In this document: piece by piece, positions 1 through 5,662 of the stretch
Layout of the letters: every line of letters begins with the position of its first letter
Numbering within the stretch: the stretch's first letter is position 1
Assembly (NCBI GenBank): GCA_022562335.1
Contig: JADFPM010000166.1
Location: 1-6,084, forward strand
Direction: 5' to 3'
DNA length: 6,084 nucleotides
Source: Chloroflexota bacterium
GTDB lineage: Bacteria; Chloroflexota; Dehalococcoidia; Lucifugimonadales; UBA3495
Program-made: the position numbers and the translations under genes
The notes under the pieces: generated by a model
What the model was told of the DNA's origin: nothing
Databases searched by the model: none
The model's input: only the letters and a program-made list of their open reading frames with translations

Positions 1-808
1 CCTGGGAAGGGTCTCCGGGCTCCTGGGGTTGGGGCACGTCGCCCTGGGACGGCGGCTCGCCCTCCGGCCCAGGCCCGTAGAGCAACGCGGTCAGATCGAT
101 GCCCGGCACGCCTGACACATCCAGGGTGGTGGTCGAATAGGGAAGAACGGAAACCTGGGGAGGACCGGCGAGATTCATTGCATCTTTAGGCATCAGCCAA
201 AAGGCCAGACTGGAGAACAGGAAAAGAGCGCATATGGAACCCACCCAGAAAAACGAGACCGACAGGTCCCCTTTGCGCCAGAAGACCTGGGCGTCGTGGA
301 TGGCGTCTTCCAGGAAGGATAAGGCCAGGAACCCCAAAAACGCCACCAGAAAACCGATGAAGAATATCCCGAATCCCGCGTCGAAGGCCTGCTGGCTGGC
401 GAAGAATAGTACGGTCCCTCCCAGGGCCAGGCTGGTGTAAAGACCGCCGCGGGTCCGCAGGTCGAAGCTGGATATTCCCATGACCAGGATCAAAAAATGC
501 CCGACGGGGATCCAGTCGCCGTTCAATGCGGCCACCGTTTCAGACCGCATCCAGATAGACGCGCCTATCACCGTGGCGGCGATGAGCAAGGGCCGGACCC
601 GTGACTGATGGTTCCGGCAGCGCCAACTGGTCCAATGGCCCGCCATCCCCAAGGCACAGCCCGCGGCGCTGTACCACCAACTGCCGCCGACCCAGGCTAA
701 TCCTATAGACGCCATGATAAGGGCGCCCAAAGCCATGGACCGGAGCCGTACCGAATCCTCGACCTTTGACGAGAACAAGCTGGAAAACCAGGAGGAGATC
801 TTTTTCAC
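1..808 (-). CDS. TgpA/DUF3488-type polytopic membrane protein, N-terminal part (C-terminus beyond left edge)
   Basis: An open frame of 269 codons runs from a GTG at 808 to the left edge without a stop. The visible part has a short charged N-terminus (VKKISSWFSS) and six or seven hydrophobic segments near residues 24-40, 43-59, 72-87, 100-114, 121-138, 143-166 and 184-205. A polar region follows (about 206-269), ending in a Pro/Gly/Glu-rich stretch. A block of membrane helices followed by an extracytoplasmic region is the TgpA (DUF3488) layout, in which a transglutaminase-like domain comes next; that domain would lie outside the window, so the enzyme assignment is inferred from layout and position. 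It is the third gene after moxR and the DUF58 gene, the usual order of this trio, and starts only 3 nt after the DUF58 stop. The GTG has no good Shine-Dalgarno sequence, suggesting translational coupling. An in-frame ATG at codon 25 is a less likely start because it would cut into the first helix. Confidence 0.8.
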   Translation of the reverse strand, partial: MKKISSWFSSLFSSKVEDSVRLRSMALGALIMASIGLAWVGGSWWYSAAGCALGMAGHWTSWRCRNHQSRVRPLLIAATVIGASIWMRSETVAALNGDWIPVGHFLILVMGISSFDLRTRGGLYTSLALGGTVLFFASQQAFDAGFGIFFIGFLVAFLGFLALSFLEDAIHDAQVFWRKGDLSVSFFWVGSICALFLFSSLAFWLMPKDAMNLAGPPQVSVLPYSTTTLDVSGVPGIDLTALLYGPGPEGEPPSQGDVPQPQEPGDPSQ

Positions 809-819
809 GGTTTAACCGT
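807..819 (-). repeat. Perfect inverted repeat spanning the DUF58 stop and next start
   Basis: ACGGTT-T-AACCGT is a perfect 13-bp palindrome with a single central base. As minus-strand RNA it folds as ACGGU-UAA-ACCGU: the DUF58 stop codon is the loop, and the first two bases of the downstream GTG start lie in the 3' arm. The placement suits stop-start translational coupling. Confidence 0.6.
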
Positions 820-2128
820 CAGCCGTTCCCGATACGGTGTGTGGAACGGGTTGGCCGGCACGGCGGGTCGCGGCCCCTCCAAAAGCATCTGCCCTGCCCA
901 GGGCGTCCAATGCTTCGGTGAGCCGGCCTTTATGACACCTTACGATGGCGGCCCCCGACGCTGCCAGAGGTTCCAGGCTCAAAGTTTCCGGCGTTCCTTC
1001 CCAGGCAACGCCATCATTGGGAGAACCGGCCTCCTCCTGCCCGAAACCCTCCAGGCTGACCACCACCATCCGTTGATGGACCGGGGCCGTTCTGGCCAAC
1101 AACTGCACGGTTGACCCGCCGGACAGGCTGGCGGCGGCCAACACGCTGGAGCCGGGGGGTAATTCCGCCAGGGTTTCGGCCAGGCCGCGGCCATCCCCCG
1201 GCGCCACCAACGCCAGTTGTCTCAAAAGATCGGGCCAGGTCAATCCGCCGCTCTCATGGCTAACGCGGGCATTTTCGATGCCGCCGCCGGAGACCTGCAC
1301 TGGGACGCCTATGCCGTGGGCGTAGAAAGCGGCGCTGGCGACGATCTTGATGGCGTATTCCAGGGTGGTCTCCCTGCCTTCTCCCCATACCTGGGTGGCG
1401 TCGAACACCAGATGCAGGGCGCTCTGGCTGGGGTCGTCAAACTCTTTAACCATGGGTTGGCCGATCCGGGCAGTGTTGCGCCAGTGTATGTGCCGCCGTG
1501 GGTCGCCGGCGACGTAGCGCCTAGAGCCCGCCGGTTCCAAACCCAAACGGGATCGGTTGGAATGGGCGGCCGCCTCTGAAAGAGCGTCGGCCAACGGCAA
1601 TCTGGCCAGGGATAGGACCTCTGGGTACACCAGCAATGGTTCCGCCGGGGTCAATCGGCGGCGGCGGCGGACCAGCCCGAATGGAGCGGACGACTCGGCG
1701 AAAACCGGTCCCAGGAGGTGATTGCCTCGTTGGTAGAGCTCAACGGTGGAGGTGAGGCGCGCCCGGCGCAAGCCGGTTAGCTTGGCCACGAATATCCGGA
1801 CGAGCTGGTGTCCCGGCTCGGCTGGAGGGCACCGATAGTCCAGGTTGAGCAGGAACCGGGGCCAGAACAACCGGTTTCTGAGGGTGACCTGGATTTCAAT
1901 ACGGCCGCCTTCGCTGGGATACGCCTCGTCGCCGGGGGTGGCAGGCGCCGGCAAGCTGCGCTGGGCCGATAGAAACAGGGTGTTCAGCCAGGGTAGAACG
2001 GCCGAAAGGAGCAGCGCTCCCCAGAGCACCGAGTCCAAAAGGTAGACCCAACCGACCTGGGTCAACCGCGCCAGGAAAAACAATGCCAATGCCACGGCCA
2101 AACAGCTTGCGCCTCTGGGGGTGATCAT
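812..2128 (-). CDS. DUF58 domain protein (membrane-anchored vWA-like MoxR partner)
   Basis: This 438-residue protein is the likely partner of the MoxR ATPase upstream. Two hydrophobic helices lie near residues 8-30 and 32-52, followed by a beta-rich region (about 65-165) that contains PVFAESSAPFGLVRR, a typical pre-DUF58 pattern. The DUF58 signature is at 205-230: YVAGDPRRHIHW, then the AR-x-G-x-x-MVKEF segment. A vWA-like core begins at LHLVFDATQ (238-246). The MIDAS-type site is degenerate: D243 and T245 remain but the last Ser of DxSxS is Val, so metal binding is doubtful; this is common in DUF58 proteins. The C-terminal part has the usual segment before GRLTEALDAL (401-410). In the family such proteins are membrane-tethered, with the soluble domain probably cytoplasmic. 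The ATG at 2128 has a GGAAAG site at suitable distance. The gene starts 33 nt after moxR ends and stops 3 nt before the next start. Exact function is unknown. Confidence 0.92.
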   Translation of the reverse strand: MITPRGASCLAVALALFFLARLTQVGWVYLLDSVLWGALLLSAVLPWLNTLFLSAQRSLPAPATPGDEAYPSEGGRIEIQVTLRNRLFWPRFLLNLDYRCPPAEPGHQLVRIFVAKLTGLRRARLTSTVELYQRGNHLLGPVFAESSAPFGLVRRRRRLTPAEPLLVYPEVLSLARLPLADALSEAAAHSNRSRLGLEPAGSRRYVAGDPRRHIHWRNTARIGQPMVKEFDDPSQSALHLVFDATQVWGEGRETTLEYAIKIVASAAFYAHGIGVPVQVSGGGIENARVSHESGGLTWPDLLRQLALVAPGDGRGLAETLAELPPGSSVLAAASLSGGSTVQLLARTAPVHQRMVVVSLEGFGQEEAGSPNDGVAWEGTPETLSLEPLAASGAAIVRCHKGRLTEALDALGRADAFGGAATRRAGQPVPHTVSGTADG

Positions 2129-2137
2129 TTGGCTTCG

Positions 2138-2143
2138 CTTTCC
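2138..2143 (-). promoter_or_regulatory. Ribosome binding site of the DUF58 gene
   Basis: GGAAAG lies 9 nt before the ATG at 2128, inside the 33-nt gap after moxR. It overlaps the arm or loop of two alternative 5-bp hairpins (2137-2151 and 2131-2152), so its accessibility may depend on ribosomes finishing moxR. Confidence 0.6.
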
Positions 2144-2161
2144 GTTAAAGCCGGCTGCCCG

Positions 2162-3139
2162 TTACAGGGGGATGGGGACCGAGCGCAGCAACTCGACGAC
2201 GGCTTGACGGCCCGAGCCCATATCGGCGTCTCTGCTCACTTGCACCCGGTGTCCCCAGAGGGAGGGAGCCAGGTACTGGACGTCTTCCGGCACGACGAAG
2301 TCCCGCCCGTCGAAGGCGGCCCAGGCCTGGCAAGCCCGCAGCATGGCGGCCGAGCCCCGGGGACTCACCCCCAGCGCGAACTGGCTTTGTTGCCGTGAGG
2401 CCGCCGTCAGGTTGACGATGTATTGCTTGACTGAATGGGCCACCGCCACGGTGCGGGTGGTGTCCTGCATGGACGCCACTTCCTGGGGAGTCAAGACCGG
2501 GGGCGGCTGGAGCAGGCCCTGTTCCCAACGGTTGAGGATCTCCATTTCCTGGTCCGGAGTGGGCAGTCCCAGCTCCATGGAGACCAGGAACCGGTCCAAC
2601 TGGGAGTTGGGAAGGGGAAAGGTGCCGTGGGTCTCCACCAGGTTCTGGGTGGCTATGGTGAAAAATGGGCGGGGCAGCAAGCGCACCTTCCCGTCGGCGC
2701 TGACCTGGCCCTCGGCCATGGCTTCCAGCAAGGCCGACTGGGTGCGGGGACCGGCCCGGTTCAGCTCGTCGGCGACCACCACGTTGGCGAAGATGGGGCC
2801 GGGCACGTATTCGAAGGTCTGGTCCCGCAGGTTGAATATCGACGTGCCCGTGATGTCGCTGGGCAACAGGTCGGGGGTGAATTGGATCCGGCTGAATACG
2901 CCGTCCAGGGCGGTTGAGATGGTCTTGGCCAGAAGGGTCTTGCCCACGCCGGGCAGGTCTTCCAGAAGGAGGTGGCCCTGGGCAAACAGGCCCAACAGGG
3001 CCAGCTTTAAATTATCGTCGGATATGACCACCACGGAGGACACGTGGGACATCAACCTTTCAAATTTCTCTTGGAACGAGTCCAAGTTGTGATATCCGTT
3101 TTGCTGTTGGTCTACCTGGTGGAGTTCTAGCATTTGCAC
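2162..3139 (-). CDS. MoxR-family AAA+ ATPase
   Basis: This 325-residue protein is a typical-length MoxR AAA+ ATPase, a chaperone-like motor thought to remodel or activate partners such as vWA/DUF58 proteins. Walker A is EDLPGVGKT (60-68, K67). Walker B is VVVADELNRA (120-129), with D124 and E125 for Mg and ATP hydrolysis. The sensor 1 region is TIATQN (161-166). The conserved QLDRF (180-184) supplies the likely arginine finger. Sensor 2 is SPRG (259-262). The family pattern LPEAQLDRF reads LPNSQLDRF, and ATQNPIE reads ATQNLVE; these are mild variations outside the catalytic residues. The start is GTG at 3139 or ATG at 3133: a TAA four codons before the GTG rules out anything further upstream, and neither start has a clear ribosome binding site. 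It leads the moxR-DUF58-TgpA operon and probably has its own promoter in the 218-bp gap after the gamma-glutamyltransferase gene. Confidence 0.96.
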   Translation of the reverse strand: MQMLELHQVDQQQNGYHNLDSFQEKFERLMSHVSSVVVISDDNLKLALLGLFAQGHLLLEDLPGVGKTLLAKTISTALDGVFSRIQFTPDLLPSDITGTSIFNLRDQTFEYVPGPIFANVVVADELNRAGPRTQSALLEAMAEGQVSADGKVRLLPRPFFTIATQNLVETHGTFPLPNSQLDRFLVSMELGLPTPDQEMEILNRWEQGLLQPPPVLTPQEVASMQDTTRTVAVAHSVKQYIVNLTAASRQQSQFALGVSPRGSAAMLRACQAWAAFDGRDFVVPEDVQYLAPSLWGHRVQVSRDADMGSGRQAVVELLRSVPIPL

Positions 3140-3157
3140 CGTGGGAGATTAAAGATA

Positions 3158-3191
3158 GGCAGGCCGAGGACCTCACGTCCCCAGACCTGCC
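3158..3191 (-). promoter_or_regulatory. Candidate leader hairpin upstream of moxR
   Basis: An outer 6-bp stem (GGCAGG 3158-3163 with CCTGCC 3186-3191) encloses a 4-bp stem (GGAC 3168-3171 with GTCC 3177-3180) and a 5-nt loop. It ends about 19 nt before the GTG start and is followed on the minus strand by TATCTTTAAT. It could be a leader structure or a weak attenuator. Confidence 0.35.
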
Positions 3192-3211
3192 AGAGAGGGA
3201 AGGGGCCAGCT

Positions 3212-3219
3212 ATATTATC
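3212..3219 (-). promoter_or_regulatory. Candidate -10 region of the moxR operon promoter
   Basis: On the minus strand GATAATAT stands out in a GC-rich region and matches a sigma-70 -10 box as GATAAT or TAATAT. No TTGACA-like -35 sits at the right distance. If used, it would give a leader of about 65 nt before the GTG at 3139, containing the hairpin at 3158-3191. Confidence 0.35.
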
Positions 3220-3243
3220 CGGGGTGAAACAGGATAAAGGGGA

Positions 3244-3280
3244 GGGTGGCAGCTTTGAAGCGATCTTAGGGTTGCCACCC
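3244..3280 (-). terminator. Terminator-like hairpin between the gamma-glutamyltransferase gene and moxR
   Basis: GGGTGGCA (3244-3251) is the exact inverse of TGCCACCC (3273-3280), with a smaller GCTT/AAGC stem nested at 3252-3261. On the minus strand the stem is followed by TCCCCTTTATCCTGTTT, a broken T-rich tract. It probably helps separate the two transcription units. Its promoter-distal arm overlaps another hairpin at 3277-3290, so the two cannot form together. Confidence 0.4.
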
Positions 3281-3298
3281 CGTTAGGGGTTTTGACCC
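3269..3298. repeat. Tandem GGGT-N4-ACCC inverted repeats
   Basis: Two 12-bp sites, GGGTTGCCACCC (3269-3280) and GGGTTTTGACCC (3287-3298), are each a 4-bp inverted repeat with a 4-nt centre and agree with each other in most positions. They are spaced 18 bp start to start, upstream of the candidate moxR promoter. They could be paired operator half-sites or components of RNA hairpins. Confidence 0.4.
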
Positions 3299-3310
3299 GA
3301 TGTGCGCTAA

Positions 3311-3336
3311 CCGCCGGCGGCATATTTGGCCGGCGG
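3311..3336 (-). terminator. GC-rich hairpin just after the gamma-glutamyltransferase gene
   Basis: CCGCCGGC (3311-3318) pairs perfectly with GCCGGCGG (3329-3336) around a 10-nt loop, about 20 nt past the stop codon. It is a strong stem, but no T-run follows on the minus strand, so it may protect the 3' end or act as a weak terminator rather than a classical intrinsic one. Confidence 0.4.
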
Positions 3337-3357
3337 GCATTCATAAATCTGAATATC

Positions 3358-4950
3358 TCACCAGCCCACGGCGCAGCCGTCTTTTCTGGGCTCGGAGCCG
3401 CCGGAGAGCACGCCGGTTTCCGGGTCTCGCTGGATGATCTGGGCCCCGCCGATGCCCACCCGTTGGTAGCCGCTGACCATTTGGACCTCGTGGCCCATAC
3501 TTTGTATCTTGGCGGCCACGTCGGAGGGCAAGCCTTCCTCCAGCAGAACCCCATCTTCCACCACCATGAACCGGAGGGCGTTGATGGCCTTTTGAGGGTC
3601 CATGCCGAAGTCCACCATGTTGCGTATCAGCTGCAGGTGTCCCTGGGGCTGCATGAACGCCCCCATCATGCCGTAACACAGGTATAGCTCGTTATCCTTG
3701 GTGGCCAGGGCGGGGATGATGGTGTGGTAGGGCCGTTTGTTGGGGGCCAACTCGTTGGGATGCCCCTCCTCCAGGGAGAAGAGAGCGCCCCGGTTGTGCA
3801 GCGCGATGCCGGTGCCGGGCACGATCATGCCGGTCCCGAAGTTGTTGTACACGCTGTTTATGAAGGAGCAGGCGTTGCCCTTGCCGTCCACGCAGGTCAC
3901 GTAGATCGTGTCGCTGCCGCCGGTCACCCGGCCGTAAGGCGCCGTCTTCATGGCTTGTTGGGGGTCGATCAATGTCCGCCGGTCAGCGGCGTATTTCTTG
4001 GACAACAGCTGGGCCGTGGGCACCTGAGATTTTGTGGGGTCCGCCACGTACCGAAAGGCGTCGGCGAAGGCCAAACGCATGGCTTCGATGAAATGATGAT
4101 AGGTCTCCGCGGTTTGGGAACCCATGGCCGGCACGTCCCAGCCTTCGGCGATGTTCAGCGCCTCCAACCCGGCGATCCCCTGGTTGGACGGAGGAGACTC
4201 CCAGCAGGTGACGCCCCGGTAATCGGTGGAGATGGGTTCCTCCCAGTCAGAGGTGTGGGCCGCCAGGTCCTGGGTGGTCATCCAGCCACCCTGTTCCTGG
4301 ATGAAGGCGGCCGTCTTTTCGGCGATCTTGCCGGTGTAAAAGGCTTTGGATCCTCCTTCGGCCACGGCCCGCAGCGTCGCGCCCAGCTCGGGCAGACGCA
4401 TAACCTCTCCGTGCCTGGGAGACCGTCCGTCGATGAGCATCTCCTGGCCGGACGGCAGCCGGGACAATTTTTCCACCATCGTCGACCATTGGTAGGAGAT
4501 ATAGTCGGTTACCGGGAACCCTTCTTCGGCGTAGCGGATGGCGGGCTTTAACACCTCGGACAGCGGCATGGTGCCGCATTCGTTCAATACGGTTTCCCAG
4601 CCGTGGACCGTGCCTGGGACGGTTATCGATTCCACGCCGAGAAAGGGCATCTCACCGTGGCCCTTGTCCCTTAGTTCTTTGGCCGACGCGGCAGCCGGAG
4701 CCCGGCCGCTGCCGTTGATGGCCCGTATGCTCTTGTCAGCGTTGTTCCACACCAGGGCGAACATGTCGCCGCCCACGCCGGTGGAAACGGCTTCAACCAC
4801 GTTCAAAGTGGCGGCGGCGGCCACGGCGGCGTCCACCGGATTGCCCCCGTCCATCAGGACCTTCAGGCCGGCCACTGCCGCCAGAGGTTGGCTGGTGGCC
4901 ACCATGCCGTTTTTGGCGTGGACGGTGGAACGCCTGGAATCAAAGAACAT
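3358..4950 (-). CDS. Gamma-glutamyltransferase family protein (Ntn hydrolase), no signal peptide
   Basis: This 530-residue protein belongs to the gamma-glutamyltransferase family of self-cleaving N-terminal-nucleophile hydrolases, which transfer or hydrolyse gamma-glutamyl groups (glutathione and related amides). Family hallmarks: the N-terminal GGNPVDAAVAAAATLNVVEA block (35-54), STGVGGDMF (56-64), GSGRAP (81-86) with R83 as the likely substrate-carboxylate Arg, ESPPSNQG (251-258), and GGSDTIYVTCVD (344-355). T348 is the expected cleavage site and nucleophile, so maturation would give subunits of about 347 and 183 residues. Further blocks are NNFGTG, NRGALFSLEEGHPN (386-399) and MQPQGH (433-438). 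No signal peptide or membrane helix is visible, so unlike secreted E. coli Ggt it is probably cytoplasmic. Signal-less members of this branch vary in substrate, so glutathione is not assured. The ATG at 4950 follows a GGAG site. It is separated from moxR by 218 bp containing terminator-like hairpins, so it is probably a single-gene unit. Confidence 0.93.
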   Translation of the reverse strand: MFFDSRRSTVHAKNGMVATSQPLAAVAGLKVLMDGGNPVDAAVAAAATLNVVEAVSTGVGGDMFALVWNNADKSIRAINGSGRAPAAASAKELRDKGHGEMPFLGVESITVPGTVHGWETVLNECGTMPLSEVLKPAIRYAEEGFPVTDYISYQWSTMVEKLSRLPSGQEMLIDGRSPRHGEVMRLPELGATLRAVAEGGSKAFYTGKIAEKTAAFIQEQGGWMTTQDLAAHTSDWEEPISTDYRGVTCWESPPSNQGIAGLEALNIAEGWDVPAMGSQTAETYHHFIEAMRLAFADAFRYVADPTKSQVPTAQLLSKKYAADRRTLIDPQQAMKTAPYGRVTGGSDTIYVTCVDGKGNACSFINSVYNNFGTGMIVPGTGIALHNRGALFSLEEGHPNELAPNKRPYHTIIPALATKDNELYLCYGMMGAFMQPQGHLQLIRNMVDFGMDPQKAINALRFMVVEDGVLLEEGLPSDVAAKIQSMGHEVQMVSGYQRVGIGGAQIIQRDPETGVLSGGSEPRKDGCAVGW

Positions 4951-4958
4951 CGAAAAAG

Positions 4959-4962
4959 CTCC
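4959..4962 (-). promoter_or_regulatory. Ribosome binding site of the gamma-glutamyltransferase gene
   Basis: GGAG sits 8 nt before the ATG at 4950 and supports that start. The leader around it is A/T-rich (CTTTTTCG before the ATG), so it should be accessible. Confidence 0.65.
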
Positions 4963-4992
4963 AGAGAAAGGTTTTCAAGCTGAATTTTAGGT

Positions 4993-5018
4993 GCCCGGCC
5001 CCATGCCTTGAGCCGGGC
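4993..5018. repeat. 7-bp GC-rich inverted repeat in the divergent intergenic region
   Basis: GCCCGGC (4993-4999) pairs exactly with GCCGGGC (5012-5018) around a 12-nt loop. It lies in the leader or at the start point of the gamma-glutamyltransferase gene. A further GGCCGGGC at 5056-5063 gives another inverted match to 4993-5000. It could be an operator or a leader hairpin; no regulator can be named. Confidence 0.5.
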
Positions 5019-5019
5019 C

Positions 5020-5025
5020 ATTTTA
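5020..5025 (-). promoter_or_regulatory. Candidate -10 box of the gamma-glutamyltransferase gene promoter
   Basis: TAAAAT on the minus strand fits five of six -10 consensus bases. A recognisable -35 is missing at 16-18 bp. The predicted transcription start would fall near 5013, inside the GCCCGGC inverted repeat (4993-5018), which could then act as an operator or as a leader hairpin. Confidence 0.3.
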
Positions 5026-5098
5026 ACATAGGGCTTGATCGATCTGCCCCAGCCTGGCCGGGCATGGTCTCGAAGCCAAACCCCAGGCCCAAATCCTA

Positions 5099-5107
5099 TG
5101 GTACGAT
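5099..5107 (+). promoter_or_regulatory. Candidate extended -10 promoter of the peroxiredoxin gene
   Basis: TGGTACGAT reads as a TGn extended -10 followed by TACGAT, matching four of six bases. There is no good -35, which an extended -10 can tolerate. It would give a leader of about 75 nt holding the inverted repeat at 5150-5162. Confidence 0.35.
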
Positions 5108-5149
5108 GTGGCCGCCGGTCCGCCGGCACGAATGTTCAACACCGGCCAC

Positions 5150-5162
5150 GGGATTGCATCCC
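5150..5162. repeat. Small perfect inverted repeat upstream of the peroxiredoxin gene
   Basis: GGGAT-TGC-ATCCC is a perfect 5-bp inverted repeat with a 3-nt centre, between the candidate -10 and the ribosome binding site. Its position suits a repressor operator, but a repeat this short can arise by chance. Confidence 0.3.
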
Positions 5163-5177
5163 AACGCCGGTTGATAT

Positions 5178-5183
5178 AGGAGG
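5178..5183 (+). promoter_or_regulatory. Strong ribosome binding site of the peroxiredoxin gene
   Basis: AGGAGG, a full Shine-Dalgarno core, is 5 nt before the ATG at 5189. It is the strongest such site in the window and fits a well-expressed antioxidant enzyme. Confidence 0.85.
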
Positions 5184-5188
5184 ACCCC

Positions 5189-5662
5189 ATGGCATTGGAA
5201 GTAGGTCAGCAAGCCCCGGAATTCACCCTGTACGACACCGACCGTAAAGAGCGCAGTCTCAGCGAGTTCAAGGGTCAGAACGTGGTTCTGGCTTTTTTCC
5301 CTGGAGCTTTCACCGGTGTGTGCACCACCGAGATGTGCACCTTTAGGGACCGGATGGAACAGTTCAATTCCCTCAATGCTCAGGTGCTGGGCATCTCCGT
5401 TGATGGAGCGATGTCCCAAAAGGCATTCAGCGACCAGAACAACCTCAACTTTCCCCTGCTCAGCGACTTTCAGCGCAAGGTCGTGAGCCAATACGACGTC
5501 GAGCTGCCGAATTTCGCCGGCATGGAAGGCTACGTTGCCGCCCAGCGGGCCGTGTTCGTCTTGGACAAGGGCGGCGTGGTGCGTTACAAGTGGGTGGGCC
5601 CCACCCCCGGTGTGGAGCCGGATTACGATGAGGTCAAGGACGCCGTAAGCAAACTCGGTTAG
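5189..5662 (+). CDS. Thiol peroxidase of the AhpE/PrxQ (BCP)-like peroxiredoxin group
   Basis: This 157-residue peroxiredoxin would reduce hydrogen peroxide and organic hydroperoxides in the cytoplasm. The thioredoxin-fold protein starts with VGQQAPEFTL (5-14). The active-site motif is PGAFTGVCTTEMC (38-50): P38, T42 and C45 fit PxxxTxxC, with C45 as the peroxidatic Cys. C50 sits five residues on, the same spacing as the peroxidatic/resolving pair of E. coli Bcp (PrxQ), so an intramolecular disulfide recycled by thioredoxin is plausible. The active-site Arg is probably R120, in the AAQRAVFVLD segment. FPLLSDF (88-94) and overall wording look closer to mycobacterial AhpE, which lacks Cys at position 50. 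These are its only cysteines. The start is well fixed by AGGAGG five bases before the ATG. It is divergent from the gamma-glutamyltransferase gene, and a HAD-type gene follows 144 bp downstream. Family assignment is firm; the subgroup is less certain. Confidence 0.95.
   Translation: MALEVGQQAPEFTLYDTDRKERSLSEFKGQNVVLAFFPGAFTGVCTTEMCTFRDRMEQFNSLNAQVLGISVDGAMSQKAFSDQNNLNFPLLSDFQRKVVSQYDVELPNFAGMEGYVAAQRAVFVLDKGGVVRYKWVGPTPGVEPDYDEVKDAVSKLG

Noticed and set aside
234..440. A 68-codon plus-strand frame opposite the TgpA-type gene
   Set aside because: The minus-strand frame here is open over 269 codons with regular membrane helices in operon context, so the plus-strand frame is a shadow.
2343..3092. 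A 249-codon plus-strand frame opposite moxR
   Set aside because: It is the mirror of a well-conserved AAA+ gene; its Ser/Arg/Trp-rich translation has no family features and no credible ribosome binding site.
3240..3290. A T-box-like element: GGGGTGGCAACCC on the minus strand followed by a competing hairpin
   Set aside because: The GGGTGGNACC likeness is only partial, and just about 65 nt separate it from the upstream stop codon, leaving no room for the T-box stem I and specifier loop.
3277..3293. Plus-strand terminator ACCCC-GTTA-GGGGT-TTT
   Set aside because: The stem is only 5 bp with a short T-run, and no plus-strand gene lies upstream to be terminated.
3724..4551. A 275-codon open frame on the plus strand inside the gamma-glutamyltransferase gene
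   Set aside because: It lies wholly antisense to a gene with clear family motifs, has a low-complexity His/Gly/Val-rich translation with no recognisable domain, and is expected from GC-rich codon bias.
4993..5024. Plus-strand intrinsic terminator: GCCCGGC/GCCGGGC stem followed by CATTTT
   Set aside because: No plus-strand transcription unit precedes it; the minus-strand gene start and candidate promoter explain the location better.
4863..5129. An 88-codon minus-strand frame reaching through the divergent intergenic region
   Set aside because: It overlaps the start of the gamma-glutamyltransferase gene in another frame, and its translation matches no family I know.
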